64,000 bases of DNA from Leptoclinus maculatus (taxonomy: Eukaryota > Chordata > Actinopteri > Perciformes > Stichaeidae), in contig JAVDOI010000004.1 in assembly GCA_032191485.1 (NCBI GenBank), positions 16,395,443 through 16,459,442 on the forward strand. Reading direction: 5' to 3'. Numbering within the stretch: position 1 is the stretch's first letter; every line of letters begins with the position of its first letter. The notes under the pieces are model-generated. The model was given only the letters and a program-made list of their open reading frames with translations. It had not been told where the DNA came from and searched no databases. Below are positions 31,460-41,754 of this stretch, in pieces. Position numbers and translations under genes: made by a program.

Positions 31460-31491
<32 letters not shown>

Positions 31492-31908
31492 CACTCAGTG
31501 GCCACTTTATTAGGTACACTTGTACAATCTAGTACAATTCAATGCAATTGTTCTGCGATAGTTTATTTGTTATAATGCCTATAATGTTCAGGTTTTTTTG
31601 ATACTGTCATAGAGGTGTTAATTCAATTATATGTTTAGCATTGAGGTCATAGTTGAGAAGTGTTTCTAATATTCTGCCCCCCTCCCCCTTCATGTATATA
31701 AATAGGGAGGACAACAAATTTGAAATACCTCTTCATATTTGGAGTCCAGTACAACATTACTGCAAACTATAACCTCAATAATAAACATATAATTCAATTT
31801 GCACATTCACAACAATTTCAACAGAAACTGAGCTATATAAACTTCGTCCAGGTAGAATTCATGCAGAGCTGTTGCATTGAATTGCATTAGATTGTGTACC
31901 TAATAAAG
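31492..31908. mobile_element. Foldback MITE with 'CACTTTATTAGGTACAC' termini
   Basis: The left end reads CAGTGGCCACTTTATTAGGTACAC. The right end, GTGTACCTAATAAAG at 31894-31908, is the exact inverse of 31505-31519. Pairing continues inward: AATTCAATGCAA on the left against TTGCATTGAATT on the right, and AATTATATGTTTA near 31626 against TAAACATATAATT near 31782. The whole 0.4-kb element is therefore an imperfect palindrome with arms of about 160 bp. This terminus is widespread in fish genomes and belongs to a non-autonomous DNA transposon family. No transposase is present. Confidence 0.85.
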
Positions 31909-33932
31909 AAAAAATAAATATTTCTAATGGTATTGCATAATACAGCCCAAATCAACAAAATTAATTAATTTATGAATAAGATCGATTGAGGTCTTTTGTG
32001 GGTAAATACATTAATGTTCCAAACGTTCCAAACAAAAAAGGTCCCATTTCAAGAACATGTAGGCGCACTAAGACAAGGCTTACTCTTTCTAAACATAGGC
32101 CTACTTTATGATGATTGACCACGGGGGCAGAAGGCGGGGTCGACTTTCAAGCAAATTTCTCCATAAATCTGTCGAAGGGATTGCTGTGCTGTTTGTGTCT
32201 CAGTCACCAACTGCTAGGCTAGAACATGATATTTAAATTACAAAAAAAAAAAAAAAAAAAGATTTCAAACTGTGCCATCACTGGATTGGGAAGACGTGGA
32301 GGAATGAGGCAGACATGAAAGTTGGCCTATTTCATGGTCAGGCTGCGGGACCGCCGAGGCCCTGAATGGCAATGCATCTACTTTAATGTGACAGACAAGT
32401 CCCTAGGCAAAACCAGCAGAGCCGCGGCAGGCAAGCGGGCCCAGGTACTTGATGAGTGTGACACCTTCACCGTCCCGCTGTAGAAATGTTGCTGCCGCAC
32501 GCTCCGCTGCCTCGGTTTAGAATAACACCAAATAAATTCGCCTCTCATCCCGCACTGACGACGCGTCCCCGAGAACCTGTCCTCCCCAGCACTGTTGGGA
32601 TCATGAATCTCCTTGTAGCCGCTCACAGGGCTTTGCTCCGATCACTAAGCACTTGCCTTTGGGACCCACCTGCCGAATGGGAAACTGTGGCCGCGCCGGT
32701 AGGCGGCAGCGACAGAATTTCCGCGGCAGACACATCCTCTCATCCCGACGCTGTTTGCCCAATCAGGCGGAGACAGGCGAGTGTGTGTGGCAGGTTCAGA
32801 GCGAGCGCCTGGAGGCATCGCGCTGCCTACCCACATGCACTCACAAATCAAGTGGCACATCTTCCCTCAGCATCTCTCGCACGCACAGGCGCCGCTTGCA
32901 TGAGCGCTTGACCTTACCTTGTACTATTACTGTGGGCTACAAAGTGCGGTGTTTAGTGCAACCTTTATTCTATATTGGCCTATTAGGAGCCACGGGCTGT
33001 TCTGACGGAGCGAGCCTGCCTATGCATGTGTGTGCGTCTAAGCATGCGCGCGAACATGAGCGGATCTATTGCAGTGCTGGGATGAGCGGGGCCCAGGAGT
33101 TCATTAAGGCTGCAGCTCAGGAGAGCAGCCTGCGGGGAGCTGCGCTGTAGCCAAGTGATGCCAGGAGGCTGAGCTGCGAGTCCGGTGGGGAGGGCTGCTG
33201 TTGATGTCCATGGCATGTTTGTTAACAGCCTGATTCCATCAAGTGGTGTAAAAGCAGCGCAGCCAAGTGTGAGGGCCGACCCTTGGCCCCTGCCTATTTT
33301 TAACAACACAGCGTTCCAGTCAAAGGTAGACAGTTAAGTCGAGCACTTAAATGATGCTAATATTCATGCAGCGCTACATTTGGGAGGAAGAATAACAAGA
33401 GATGCAAAGCAAAAGAGCACAAGACTCCATCTGACTAGCTTACAGTTGCTGCAGTTACTTTCGCTTACATGCCCTTTATCTTGAGGGCTAAGATCTAAAA
33501 TGCTCCTTCAGTTTTCATCTCCATACTCCCACAACCCTTGTAAATGCATTAGAGGAGCGGGATACCACAGCATATTAAATACTCTTAAAGAGAAAAGGAA
33601 AAAATGAAGCTCAAGGCATTTCATTGGACATTTGAGAAAAATGTCAGAAAAATACAGCAAAACAAAAACCGGGATAAAAGACTATTTTACATGAGGTTCT
33701 AGTGAACAAATCCTTCCCCCTCCTCCCCTGTCTTGTGAGAATAAAAATAATCCTGAGAATAGTTGTGATTCACAGGAGGTAGATATTGCACAGACACTAC
33801 CCATATTTCATCATTTGGTACACTGCTAAAAATGACTCTCAAGTGGTCCAAACAACGACAGGCAGAAGAAGCCAAGCAACGTGTGCTGGGATCCGTTCTG
33901 AACAGGCGTTTCATCTTCGTCGGGCTATAGGC
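31909..33932. other. Intergenic / 3' flank of C1orf53 homologue, GC-rich in the middle
   Basis: 31909-32320 is AT-rich unique sequence with a poly(A) run at 32240-32259. 32330-33310 is GC-rich with many CpGs and several overlapping open frames but no recognisable protein or splice structure. The C1orf53 3' UTR must begin at 33932. No AATAAA is seen on the minus strand close by; the nearest is at 32969-32964, so the 3' end is undetermined. Confidence 0.5.
33060..33400. promoter_or_regulatory. Candidate conserved non-coding element (unverified)
   Basis: High-complexity block with GTCCATGGCATGTTTGTTAACAG, GATTCCATCAAGTGG and GATGCTAATATTCATGCAG (octamer/SOX-like words). It lies between lhx9 and the C1orf53 homologue. 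It looks like a developmental enhancer or a long UTR; there is no direct support beyond complexity and motifs. Confidence 0.2.
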
Positions 33933-34004
33933 CTATACATAAAATAGAGAATTAAATGGTTTCTTCATTGCAGGGTCCTTCACGTTGACTTGGCCATACG
34001 GACA
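33933..34004 (-). CDS. C1orf53 homologue exon 3 (residues 115-137)
   Basis: Starts TGTCCGTATGGC after TCTCCTCTACAG and encodes CPYGQVNVKDPAMKK to FNSLFYV and TAG. Too short to appear as a long frame; found by matching the conserved C-terminus. Confidence 0.95.
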   Translation of the reverse strand, partial: CPYGQVNVKDPAMKKPFNSLFYV

Positions 34005-37000
34005 CTGTAGAGGAGAAAAATAAATAATGAAATGGTGTTTTAATGGCTACAGGTGGAGTTAGGGCATCACAGAGAACAAGACATGGACATGCACGCCGAA
34101 CACGAGAATAGGATGAAGCTGAACCAAATCAGGACGGAAGCACACAGAGCAAGAAAAGACAGAGCAAGGGGAAGACAGGGCAAGACAGAAGACCGGATTT
34201 TCACTTCACTTTATTGTTTTTAGCCTCCATATTGCTGCTTTCTATTTGGTCTCGTTGTGTTGCTTCGATATTACATTTTCAGTTTTGTTTACGGGGTTCT
34301 CATAAGGAAGGCTTATCTGAGAACAGAATGACAACATGCATGAATAGATGATATTGCTCTCTTCCTTAACAATCATCACTGCTAGATTTAAAGCTATTTC
34401 TGAATGTGTGCATATGGGCACATATCTGCTTTCAGCAACAGGCAAATAACTTCAGTTTACTTACTTCCAGTGAGTAACATGTATCATATAAAACATAGTC
34501 GTACTGAGTGAAATTATTTAAATGCATGTGTGCCTGTTCAGGAAACTGAAAATACACAGCGATAATCAATTCATGAAGTATCCTTTTTTTAGCACAACGG
34601 ACAGCTGATATCAAGATGCTCTTAACACACAGTTTTGAGCATAAACAATTAAGAGCATTTGTCAAACCGCTCTTAGACACAGTTACCATCTACGGTAAAT
34701 GATCATTGGGAAACTAGGGTCCAGAACAGAAAAGAACGGAAGAGGATGGGACAAGACCAAACGTAAAAGCCGAGGCCAGATGAGAAACAACACAACCTGG
34801 TAACAACAGAAATCAAAGAGCTTACATGTCTGCACGCGCTGCCACAACATTTCCCTCTCTGAAGGTGGGCATACTCCGTGAACACCTTGTACCCACTGGA
34901 AGGGTCGACATACATCTGCTTCTTTGCCTGAACATAATCAAGATATTACTATTTAATTAGTATGACATACAAACACATATGTTGGTGTGTGACCTCCGCA
35001 TACATAACCATATACACAGAGGCCCAATGCAAGAACAATACTGAATATGAACACATTACATAGAGACAGATTGCTTTGGGCCATGGAGACGAGGGAATGG
35101 ACGACCTCTATGCATACAAACAGATGCAAGACAGTCTAACTCTTAAGATGTTACAAATTAATTAGTCCTGTTCTTTTGTGTGCAATCTGCATCGATGAAT
35201 CAACTGGTTGCACTTGTATTTAGGTTTCATATTCACTGCATATTTACAGGATGATTTTTTTTAAACAATAATTCCTTTATTTTTGACCGATCGCTCATCT
35301 TTGTACAGACAAACAAACACCTTCTGTACGTGAAAAACACTGAACTACTCTGTCATCCCTTAGGAAGTTAGGAAATGTCATCTCTCAGTCTGTTTCAAAC
35401 TGAGAGCCCACTAGTTGGTGAGCTCTGACAGGCCACAAAGGGAAAAAGGCCCCGGGCCTTTTGGTGACACGGCCTGTCATGTCACATGGCATTGCAGGGG
35501 GCACATAGTGAAGCTGGCATAGCCGAGCCCCCCCTCTGCATTGTGCTTTTCCCACCCAGGCACCCTACCACTCTCCTCAGGTCGCGGCCAACTTGCCTCA
35601 ACTTCATCCACACTCAGAAGCACAATATTTACAACAGATAAGCCTCAAGGCACGGAGATGACACCTATTCACTACTGTCATCGCCACAGAGCTCACTCGC
35701 TCCGTTTGATGGAGGAGCAAGTAAGATTTGGTGAATATGATGGATCTGACAAAAACAATGGTCGTCATTAGTTTAAGACAGGTGTGTATGAAGCACCGGG
35801 TAGGTATGCTTCTCAGTGAAGTTGTAACAAAACTGTTTAAAAATTAAATTGGAATACCTTCAGACTACCACTTGACACCACAAATGTCTTATCTTCCCAC
35901 AATCTCTTTGTTCAATGATTGAGAAAAGAATAAATATTACAGTTACGGAGTACGAATGGAAAGAGTGAAACCTTGTATTAAAGTAAAAATGCTCAACCAT
36001 GATGCTCACTTTAAGTAATTACAATTACAGTAATATTTCACTCTGCCAAGGACCCACAGGGGACTCTGCCCCGGGGACAGGTGGGCTTTGGAGATGCACG
36101 ACAGCCGGCATATTATCATTCAACGACATTCACAACATCCTCCTACATAACAAGTGGTCTTATTGTTCCGGTATTATTTGTACTGATGATTTGGCTTGTT
36201 GTCCCACTGAGCAATCTGACGTTGAAAATATGTTTGATAGATGTTTATTAGATGTGTAAACATCCATTTGTCTGTAGACGTTTTGTTTATCAAGGCTGGA
36301 AAGTGAAAGTTGACTAGACGTCTAGTCTAAACCCTTCTTTACAATATCAGTGAACAGAATCTATATGACAAAAAACTGAATACTGTAAGCGTGGGGGTGT
36401 GCAATGCTTATGTTAAATATCTACAGGTATTTATGCATTTTTAAAATATATAGTGATGTTTTGACCTAAAATGGGGCTATACATAGCCAAAACATCTCGA
36501 TCAGAGCAATAGCACAGTCAATGTTGAAATGAGATCTATCGATCAACAGGGTGAAATTAACATCGTCATTGGGTTTGTTCTTTCAAGGAGCATGTCACTT
36601 ACTAAAAGAGAAAATGTAAATTTGGCAGTCTTTAAAAAACACTTAATTAACTGCAGGTAGTCATTTCTATGAAGATCCTCCTCCCACATTATGCAATAAC
36701 AAGCAACATTGTTAAATACGTTAGAGAACATATTGAATATTGGTATTAGCTCCAAAAATAATTCCAACTGAGCTGACATATTATGCATCCGTGTCAGTAT
36801 CATTTTGTTCACATGGTTTAACTTTGCTCAGCTATAGTCTCATATAAACAGTTCAAAACGAAGTACATTTGCTCAAGTGCTGCACTAGTTTTGTAGTAGT
36901 TTTGAGATTTCCATCCTACTTTATACAGTACTTCTAGTCTATTACATTTCAAAAGAGAAATATTTTGGACTCAAATACCATTATTTGACAGCTTTAATTA

Positions 37001-37732
37001 CTTTGTAGACTCAGATTTGGCATCCAAATGTATGACCATTGTGTAAAATATGATCACTTGTTATTTATCATATACTATACCATATACTATATCATATACC
37101 TATATATAACAGTAAGTTAACATTAGATCAAAAATAAACATACTATACACATTAATATGATGCTCGTTAATCCAGCATTAAAATGAGCCTACAATTGTCA
37201 CTGTTAAAGAGCCCATTCTGCATAGTTTTACTTTTGGCTGATAATACTATACTTACTAATACTTTGAATGGCAAACTTGTACTTGGAGTATGTTTTTATT
37301 GCGGTATTGCTTATTTAAAGTTAAATGACCAATCTTCTCCACTGCTGCAGTTATGCAACTCAGTTACATTATAACCAACAGAAAGCATGCAGAAAAGCCT
37401 GCTGCTAATTAACCATAGACAATTGCGGTAATCAAATGAAACACCATGATTGAACATGAACACATCATTGGATGTGAGGTGATTGCTCTTACCTCGCATG
37501 CCTCTGTATGGGCTCTGTGGATGGCCACCTCCTCCTCTGTGAACTTTCTTCCATCGTGGTCGTTCTCGTTAAAGTCTGCATTGATCTTTAACCGGCTTCT
37601 GCCTGTTAGTAGCTCTGAGCTGTCTTCCGATAGGTTCGGTACTGACATTGTTACAAGCTGTTTATTAAACTGCACACGGAGAACAATCAATCTGCAGACA
37701 AATGCTTTAAACGGGTGATTTTGGTGAAACAT
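33933..37732 (-). CDS. C1orf53 homologue (three-exon CDS, 137 aa)
   Basis: The CDS joins 37732-37493, 34927-34826 and 34004-33933, all introns GT-AG and phase 0. The C-terminal half closely follows human C1orf53 as I recall it: YVDPSSGYKVFTEYAHLQRG, then CCGSACRHCPYGQVNVKDP, and a final FNSLFYV before TAG. Cysteines 107, 108, 112 and 115 form a compact CC-x3-C-x2-C motif with a following Tyr, likely the DUF5522-type region. The first 29 residues (MFHQNHPFKAFVCRLIVLRV...) are basic and hydrophobic without acidic residues, which would suit a mitochondrial presequence. A second Met at residue 29 (MSVPNLSED) is an alternative start. No biochemical function is known to me. The human gene sits just upstream of LHX9 in the same orientation, as here. 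Confidence 0.93.
34005..34825 (-). other. C1orf53 homologue intron 2
   Basis: 821-bp GT-AG intron. Purine-rich AGACAG/AAGACAG words occur at 34130-34190 and the rest is AT-rich. Nothing else recognised. Confidence 0.85.
34826..34927 (-). CDS. C1orf53 homologue exon 2 (residues 81-114)
   Basis: 102 nt after a TTATGTTCAG acceptor, ending in TGCAGACAT before GTAAGC. Encodes AKKQMYVDPSSGY through CCGSACRH. Near-identity to the human protein over HLQRGxCCGSACRH makes this exon unambiguous. Confidence 0.95.
34928..37492 (-). other. C1orf53 homologue intron 1
   Basis: 2.57-kb GT-AG intron. It contains a hairpin-rich segment at 35380-35500 and a dispersed repeat at 36857-37040. No coding exon is recognised; the plus-strand frames at 35541 and 35999 have no domain. 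Confidence 0.85.
36857..37040. repeat. Fish interspersed repeat ('AAGTACATTTGCTCAAGT' family)
   Basis: Contains GAAGTACATTTGCTCAAGTG, GTAGTTTTGAGATTTCCATC, CTACTTTATACAGTACTTCT and TATTTGACAGCTTTAATTAC. This matches, in order, the common fish repeat 'aagtacatttactcaagtactg...tactttatacttctactcc...ttgacagcttta'. It is the reverse orientation of the copy at 8165-8290. Confidence 0.65.
37493..37732 (-). CDS. C1orf53 homologue exon 1 (residues 1-80)
   Basis: From the first Met of the open frame to ACAGAGGCATGCGAG before the donor GTAAGAGC. Encodes the basic N-terminus and the helical KFTEEEVAIHRAHTEACE segment that aligns with the human EELTAAERQIAELHAAAC region. Confidence 0.85.
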
Positions 37733-38060
37733 GCTCCTGCAAAACTACAATCCTGAACGGGGTAAAAGTTGAACTACTTTGCACCTCTTGCCTTGGAACT
37801 GTGTACAAAAAGATATCCGGAGAAAAAACAGACCATCTCTTAATTAGTCAGATACAGTAACGAGTGATTACGCCATTTGTATCAAAGATTGTTTGTTGCA
37901 TGTTTACTTTTTGCCGCCTCCCCTCACTTTTGCCTGCACGGTAACGTACTTCCTGCTTCACCTCGTCACATCGGTGACATGTGACCGTGTCGTCACGCGG
38001 ATCCTCTGGTTCACACAGCGCCTCTGCTGTTTCACTGCAGCTACCAACACGCGCTCCCTG
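37733..38060 (-). promoter_or_regulatory. Promoter region of C1orf53 homologue
   Basis: Sequence just upstream of the first exon is CpG-richer than its surroundings. It carries ACTTCCTGC (ETS-type), GGTGACATGTGACC (E-box/USF-type) and CGTCACGCGG (CRE-like half site) between 37930 and 38000. There is no TATA box, consistent with a housekeeping promoter. The start site is not defined. Confidence 0.45.
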
Positions 38061-41000
38061 GTGATATGAGGATAAATAACTTCCACTTTGCCAAAGGATA
38101 CATAGCCGAAGAATCATCCCCAAAAAAATACAGAAAATTAGGGAGAAATATTATATTAGATGCATTATCACTGCGTTATTATATTTTATTATGCGACTAC
38201 ATTTAGTATTAAATAAACTGAGTAGTGACCACCAGTCATTGATCAGCAAAAATTCAAACACCAGTAGAGGCAAAATCCACTTTTAAGCATTCATGAGTGT
38301 ATTATTATCTTCTGGAAAGAAATGTTGCACCAGTTTGATTAAAGTGTCAGTTCACCCGCATTGAGAAAAACATATTTCAAAAAGTATTTAGATATTTTAC
38401 TTAATTAAAAATCTCTTTCTACTGCATTTTACCCCTATATGCCGCTCTGTCCATTATGTACATGAGGTGTGCCATTTAAACATTTATATATTTATACATT
38501 CCTATGCTCTCATATGGCTGCAATGACACTGACATGCAAACAAAGACATCTTCCCATAATAATAAAGTAATATAAAGACTTATAGAGACTTGGAAAAAGC
38601 CCTGCAAGGTTGATGAGTGGACATTAATGAGTCCTTTCAAGGTTATCCGCCGCTGCAAGCCACCTCTGATGATGTGTCTACAACAGAATTCTGGGTAATG
38701 AAACCTGACAAGTGTCTTTTGACTGACACTGTGGGGTCAATTTACCCTGAGACAAATTACACATCACTAGTAAAAAAATAAATATCTGCGTGCCTACTAT
38801 GAGAAACATTGTGCACACAAACAGTGCTAAATATATATAAAAAAGGAAAATGCTGCAAAAACAACCTGAAAATGTAAGATAATGCAGATGCTTTAACTTC
38901 ACTGCTGGCTACAAGACTGCATTTTCACAAACTCAAAAAAACACATAGAACCCTCTTTATATATGTTGTAAGTGACCTTTAAGTTGAGCAAGATAAATCG
39001 TGTGCACCTCTGCTAGTTCAAACGATTAAAGCCATTTTGAAATATATCTTTTCAGGGCCTAAAAAAACAATGAGACACTGTATCGTCCTTTTTTAAATGT
39101 TAGGTTATCCTAAATGAATATAACCTGGGACCATTTGCTGTTAATAGTCCTTTGTAATGTGAAACCTTACTGTTTGCCATGCAGTGCTCACGAATCTTAA
39201 AAGCTTTATGCATGTGTCTCTTATTGTATGGGTGTCATATTGTTGATGTTTTTTAATGTTAAGGCAGCAGCCATGCCATTATCATTTCATATGGATGCCT
39301 GAAACAGCATGCCCCAGTCTGCTGCCACTTAATTACCTTCCAGTCAGCCTGAAGACATCTGGCTCTGATCCAGGCAGACTCTCTGGAGAGGGAAGAGAAG
39401 TACATCTAAGCCATTGGTTTCAATTTACCATGGGACAAATATTGCTAAAACATGCAAACAATAAAAGGAAAGTCCACCCTAAAACAGAATTTACATGGCA
39501 CTACATATCAGTGATTTTGGCAGGTAAAGCCAACATCTATTAAAACAACAAATATTTCCCTTAAAAAGGAAATCAAGAGCATAATTATACTAATTGATTG
39601 TGTCATTAGGTGTCACTTTGGGAGCTGTGGGCTTATATAATCTCTGATTGAGATATTACACTTGAATAAATTATAATTCAATGAAGGTTTACAGCTATGA
39701 ATCATGACATGTGCCCATAAAACATGGTACCGTCTCATTTAAATCCCCAAATTAAATCCCTGAGAAATAATTTTATTTTAGGGTGGATTTCCCATTTAAT
39801 ACTCCATTGACTCAGCTGATTCATGAGCAATTTGTTTATTGTGGAGTCCTGAAGCAGATTGTAATAGCCATATACAGTATATGCTGATTCTCTACATGGT
39901 TTTTGTGTATAATGCAGACAGTTATCTAAAAGTTTGTGTAACTGAGTTATGTATTGCGATTTCAGCATTTATTTCATGCATGGATACTGTCGTCTAACTT
40001 GGTTAATGTAAGAAGCATTTACACTTGGCACACTATATTTATGTACCACAGATCTGTTGGCTGCTGAACAGCTCAGCAGTTGGGGGTTATTAAGGGCTGT
40101 GCTCAAAGGCACTTCAGTGGTGGTAATCAGGGAGGGGCAAGCAGTACTCTTTCTCTTTCCCCCCACGGATCAAGCCAACAATCATCTAGACATAAGCTCA
40201 CCTCTCGAACCTTAGGCTTTGCTCAAGTGCAGCTTGATGCTGCTTAATAAAAACGTGGGGTCAAAAGCCTGTGTCCACAATCTCTATACTTGTTTCTTTC
40301 ATACAAGTGACCGATGTTTGATAAGCTGTGGTAATGGCCGGCTTAACCTGTTAACCAATTTGCTGTTGGGCTCCGATTGACCCCCAAACCCATACTGCCA
40401 TCTGGGTTTGTATCCATATGTACCAACCTCCAAGTGCTCACAGCAGACAACATATGGCAGCTTTACTATTTGCTGAGAGACCCAGAAGACTCCTGTGCTG
40501 GAATAATATACCAGGTTGTCTGTGTGACAGTTTGTGGTGATTCAATTAAAGAGCTGCCAAAATGACACTGCACAATGCAATATTTAATAATGGAGATCTG
40601 AAAAGTATACAGGGGTCCTCTACAAGAGAGTGATGATGGATGACCCACCTTAATCATGGTAGCCTATAGTGCAAATCCCCTTACATGTTAAATGGAGATA
40701 TCGCACAGTGAACCAGAGTTGCTTGCTTTGCCCGGTTGATAAAACTGCTAAAGAGATTTCAGCAATATTGTTGCAATGAATTTCATAAATTGTACATATT
40801 GTCTCTCACTGTACTAATTCCTGGTGAAATCAATATTTTTTATAGTAACAGTGGATCAAATATACCTGCTCAGCAACAAACAGAAAAAGTAAGCGTCTAA
40901 CTCGTAAACATCGTGGAGCATTCAGCTATTAAAGAGCCAGCTATTTCCCTTGTGGAGAACAACACATATTGATCTTTAAGTTTGTCAGCGAGCCAGAAAC

Positions 41001-41430
41001 ATGACCCCCAAATGAATGCTACACTGTTGTTTGGTATCTTCTGAATGTTTAAATGGGCAACCGTTTACTGCCATGTTATCATGTTCACCATAACATCTTT
41101 ATAAGGCCATGATATGTAGTGTTATGATGAGTTAGCAGGTTGTTCGTCAGCCCCCAAGTGGCAAAACAACCTTCTCAAATTGGAAGCCCTCACAAGGATC
41201 CCGGATGGTCCCAGGACCACACTTTGAGAACCACTGCTGAAGGCTACCGTTGCAACAATTACTGAAACTAATAATGCAGTCTCATAGGGAAAGGTTTATT
41301 TTTTATTTTTTTTATCGGAAGCATGAATCACACGGCTCAGGTCTGCAGTGTGCATCATGCTGGTTACTCATGTTAAGGGGAAGAGAGAGATGCTCGCAGG
41401 CAGAAGCTGCAGCAAGGTGCTAATCTGACG
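38061..41430. other. Intergenic region between the divergent C1orf53 and dennd1b genes
   Basis: Mostly AT-rich unique sequence with no coding exon. One fish dispersed repeat lies at 40040-40170, and a transposon-end-like ACACTTTGAGAACCACTGCTG lies at 41219-41240. 39600-39980 is repeat-free and TAAT-rich and could be regulatory. Confidence 0.6.
40040..40170. repeat. Fish SINE/LINE-tail-like repeat fragment
   Basis: Contains TGCTGAACAGCTCAGCAGTT, GTGCTCAAAGGCACTTCAGT, GGTGGTAATCAGGGAGGGGC and ACTCTTTCTCTTTCCCC. This is a diverged version of the same kind of repeat as 21403-21576, covering its distal part. Confidence 0.6.
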
Positions 41431-41737
41431 CGCTGACGTCACCAAATCTTTGACAGCACTTCCTGGACTGGTGTTTGTTGTGGGAAATAAACGCCGTGGT
41501 GCTGAACCGGGGAGTCGGGCTACGTTTAGCGGTAGAAGGACACGGCACGAAGTACTGCATCACCCCACCTACAAGCATGCGGTCGCGGGCATCTTTCGAC
41601 CGGTGTCAGACAAGACAGAAGAAGTGACGGCTGAGACTGAGGAAGGACGAAGGTGGACATATTCTCGGACAGCCCAGAGCAGAGCCACCGCAGAGCCGCC
41701 GACAGCACGGGAGTTGTCGCGATGTTGTAGCTAAACC
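41431..41737 (+). promoter_or_regulatory. dennd1b: dennd1b promoter and 5' UTR
   Basis: A full palindromic CRE, TGACGTCA, lies at 41434-41441, and ACTTCCTGG (ETS-type) follows at 41458. The stretch to the ATG is CpG-rich and lacks a TATA box, as expected for a widely expressed gene. The plus frame open from 41450 (94 codons) ends in TAG four codons before the dennd1b start, so it is 5' UTR. Confidence 0.55.
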
Positions 41738-41754
41738 ATGGACTGCAGAATAAA
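41738..41754 (+). CDS. dennd1b: dennd1b coding exon 1 (MDCRI and part of Lys)
   Basis: Only 17 coding bases. ATG in AACCATGG context, then GACTGCAGAATAAA before the donor GTAAGAGC. The last two bases (AA) complete a Lys codon with the first base of exon 2. Confidence 0.9.

Larger units (their letters stand above)
27517..31490. other. Intergenic DNA between lhx9 and C1orf53 homologue, left part
   Basis: No coding exon is recognised. 27.5-29.2 kb is AT-rich unique sequence with TAAT words. 29.4-30.1 kb holds a purine-rich tract followed by a pyrimidine-rich tract. 30.1-31.4 kb is moderately GC-rich with (CCG/CCA) triplets at 30240-30262 and a GT run at 31461-31484. Frames over these tracts are low-complexity artefacts. 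Confidence 0.6.

Noticed and set aside
32486..33150. Overlapping frames of 141 and 165 codons in a GC-rich block
   Set aside because: Several frames are open at once because stops are rare in GC-rich DNA. No domain or splice sites support a gene.
41450..41734. 94-codon plus-strand frame before dennd1b
   Set aside because: Ends in TAG four bases before the dennd1b ATG region and lies in its CpG-rich 5' UTR. Considered a chance frame or a uORF at most.
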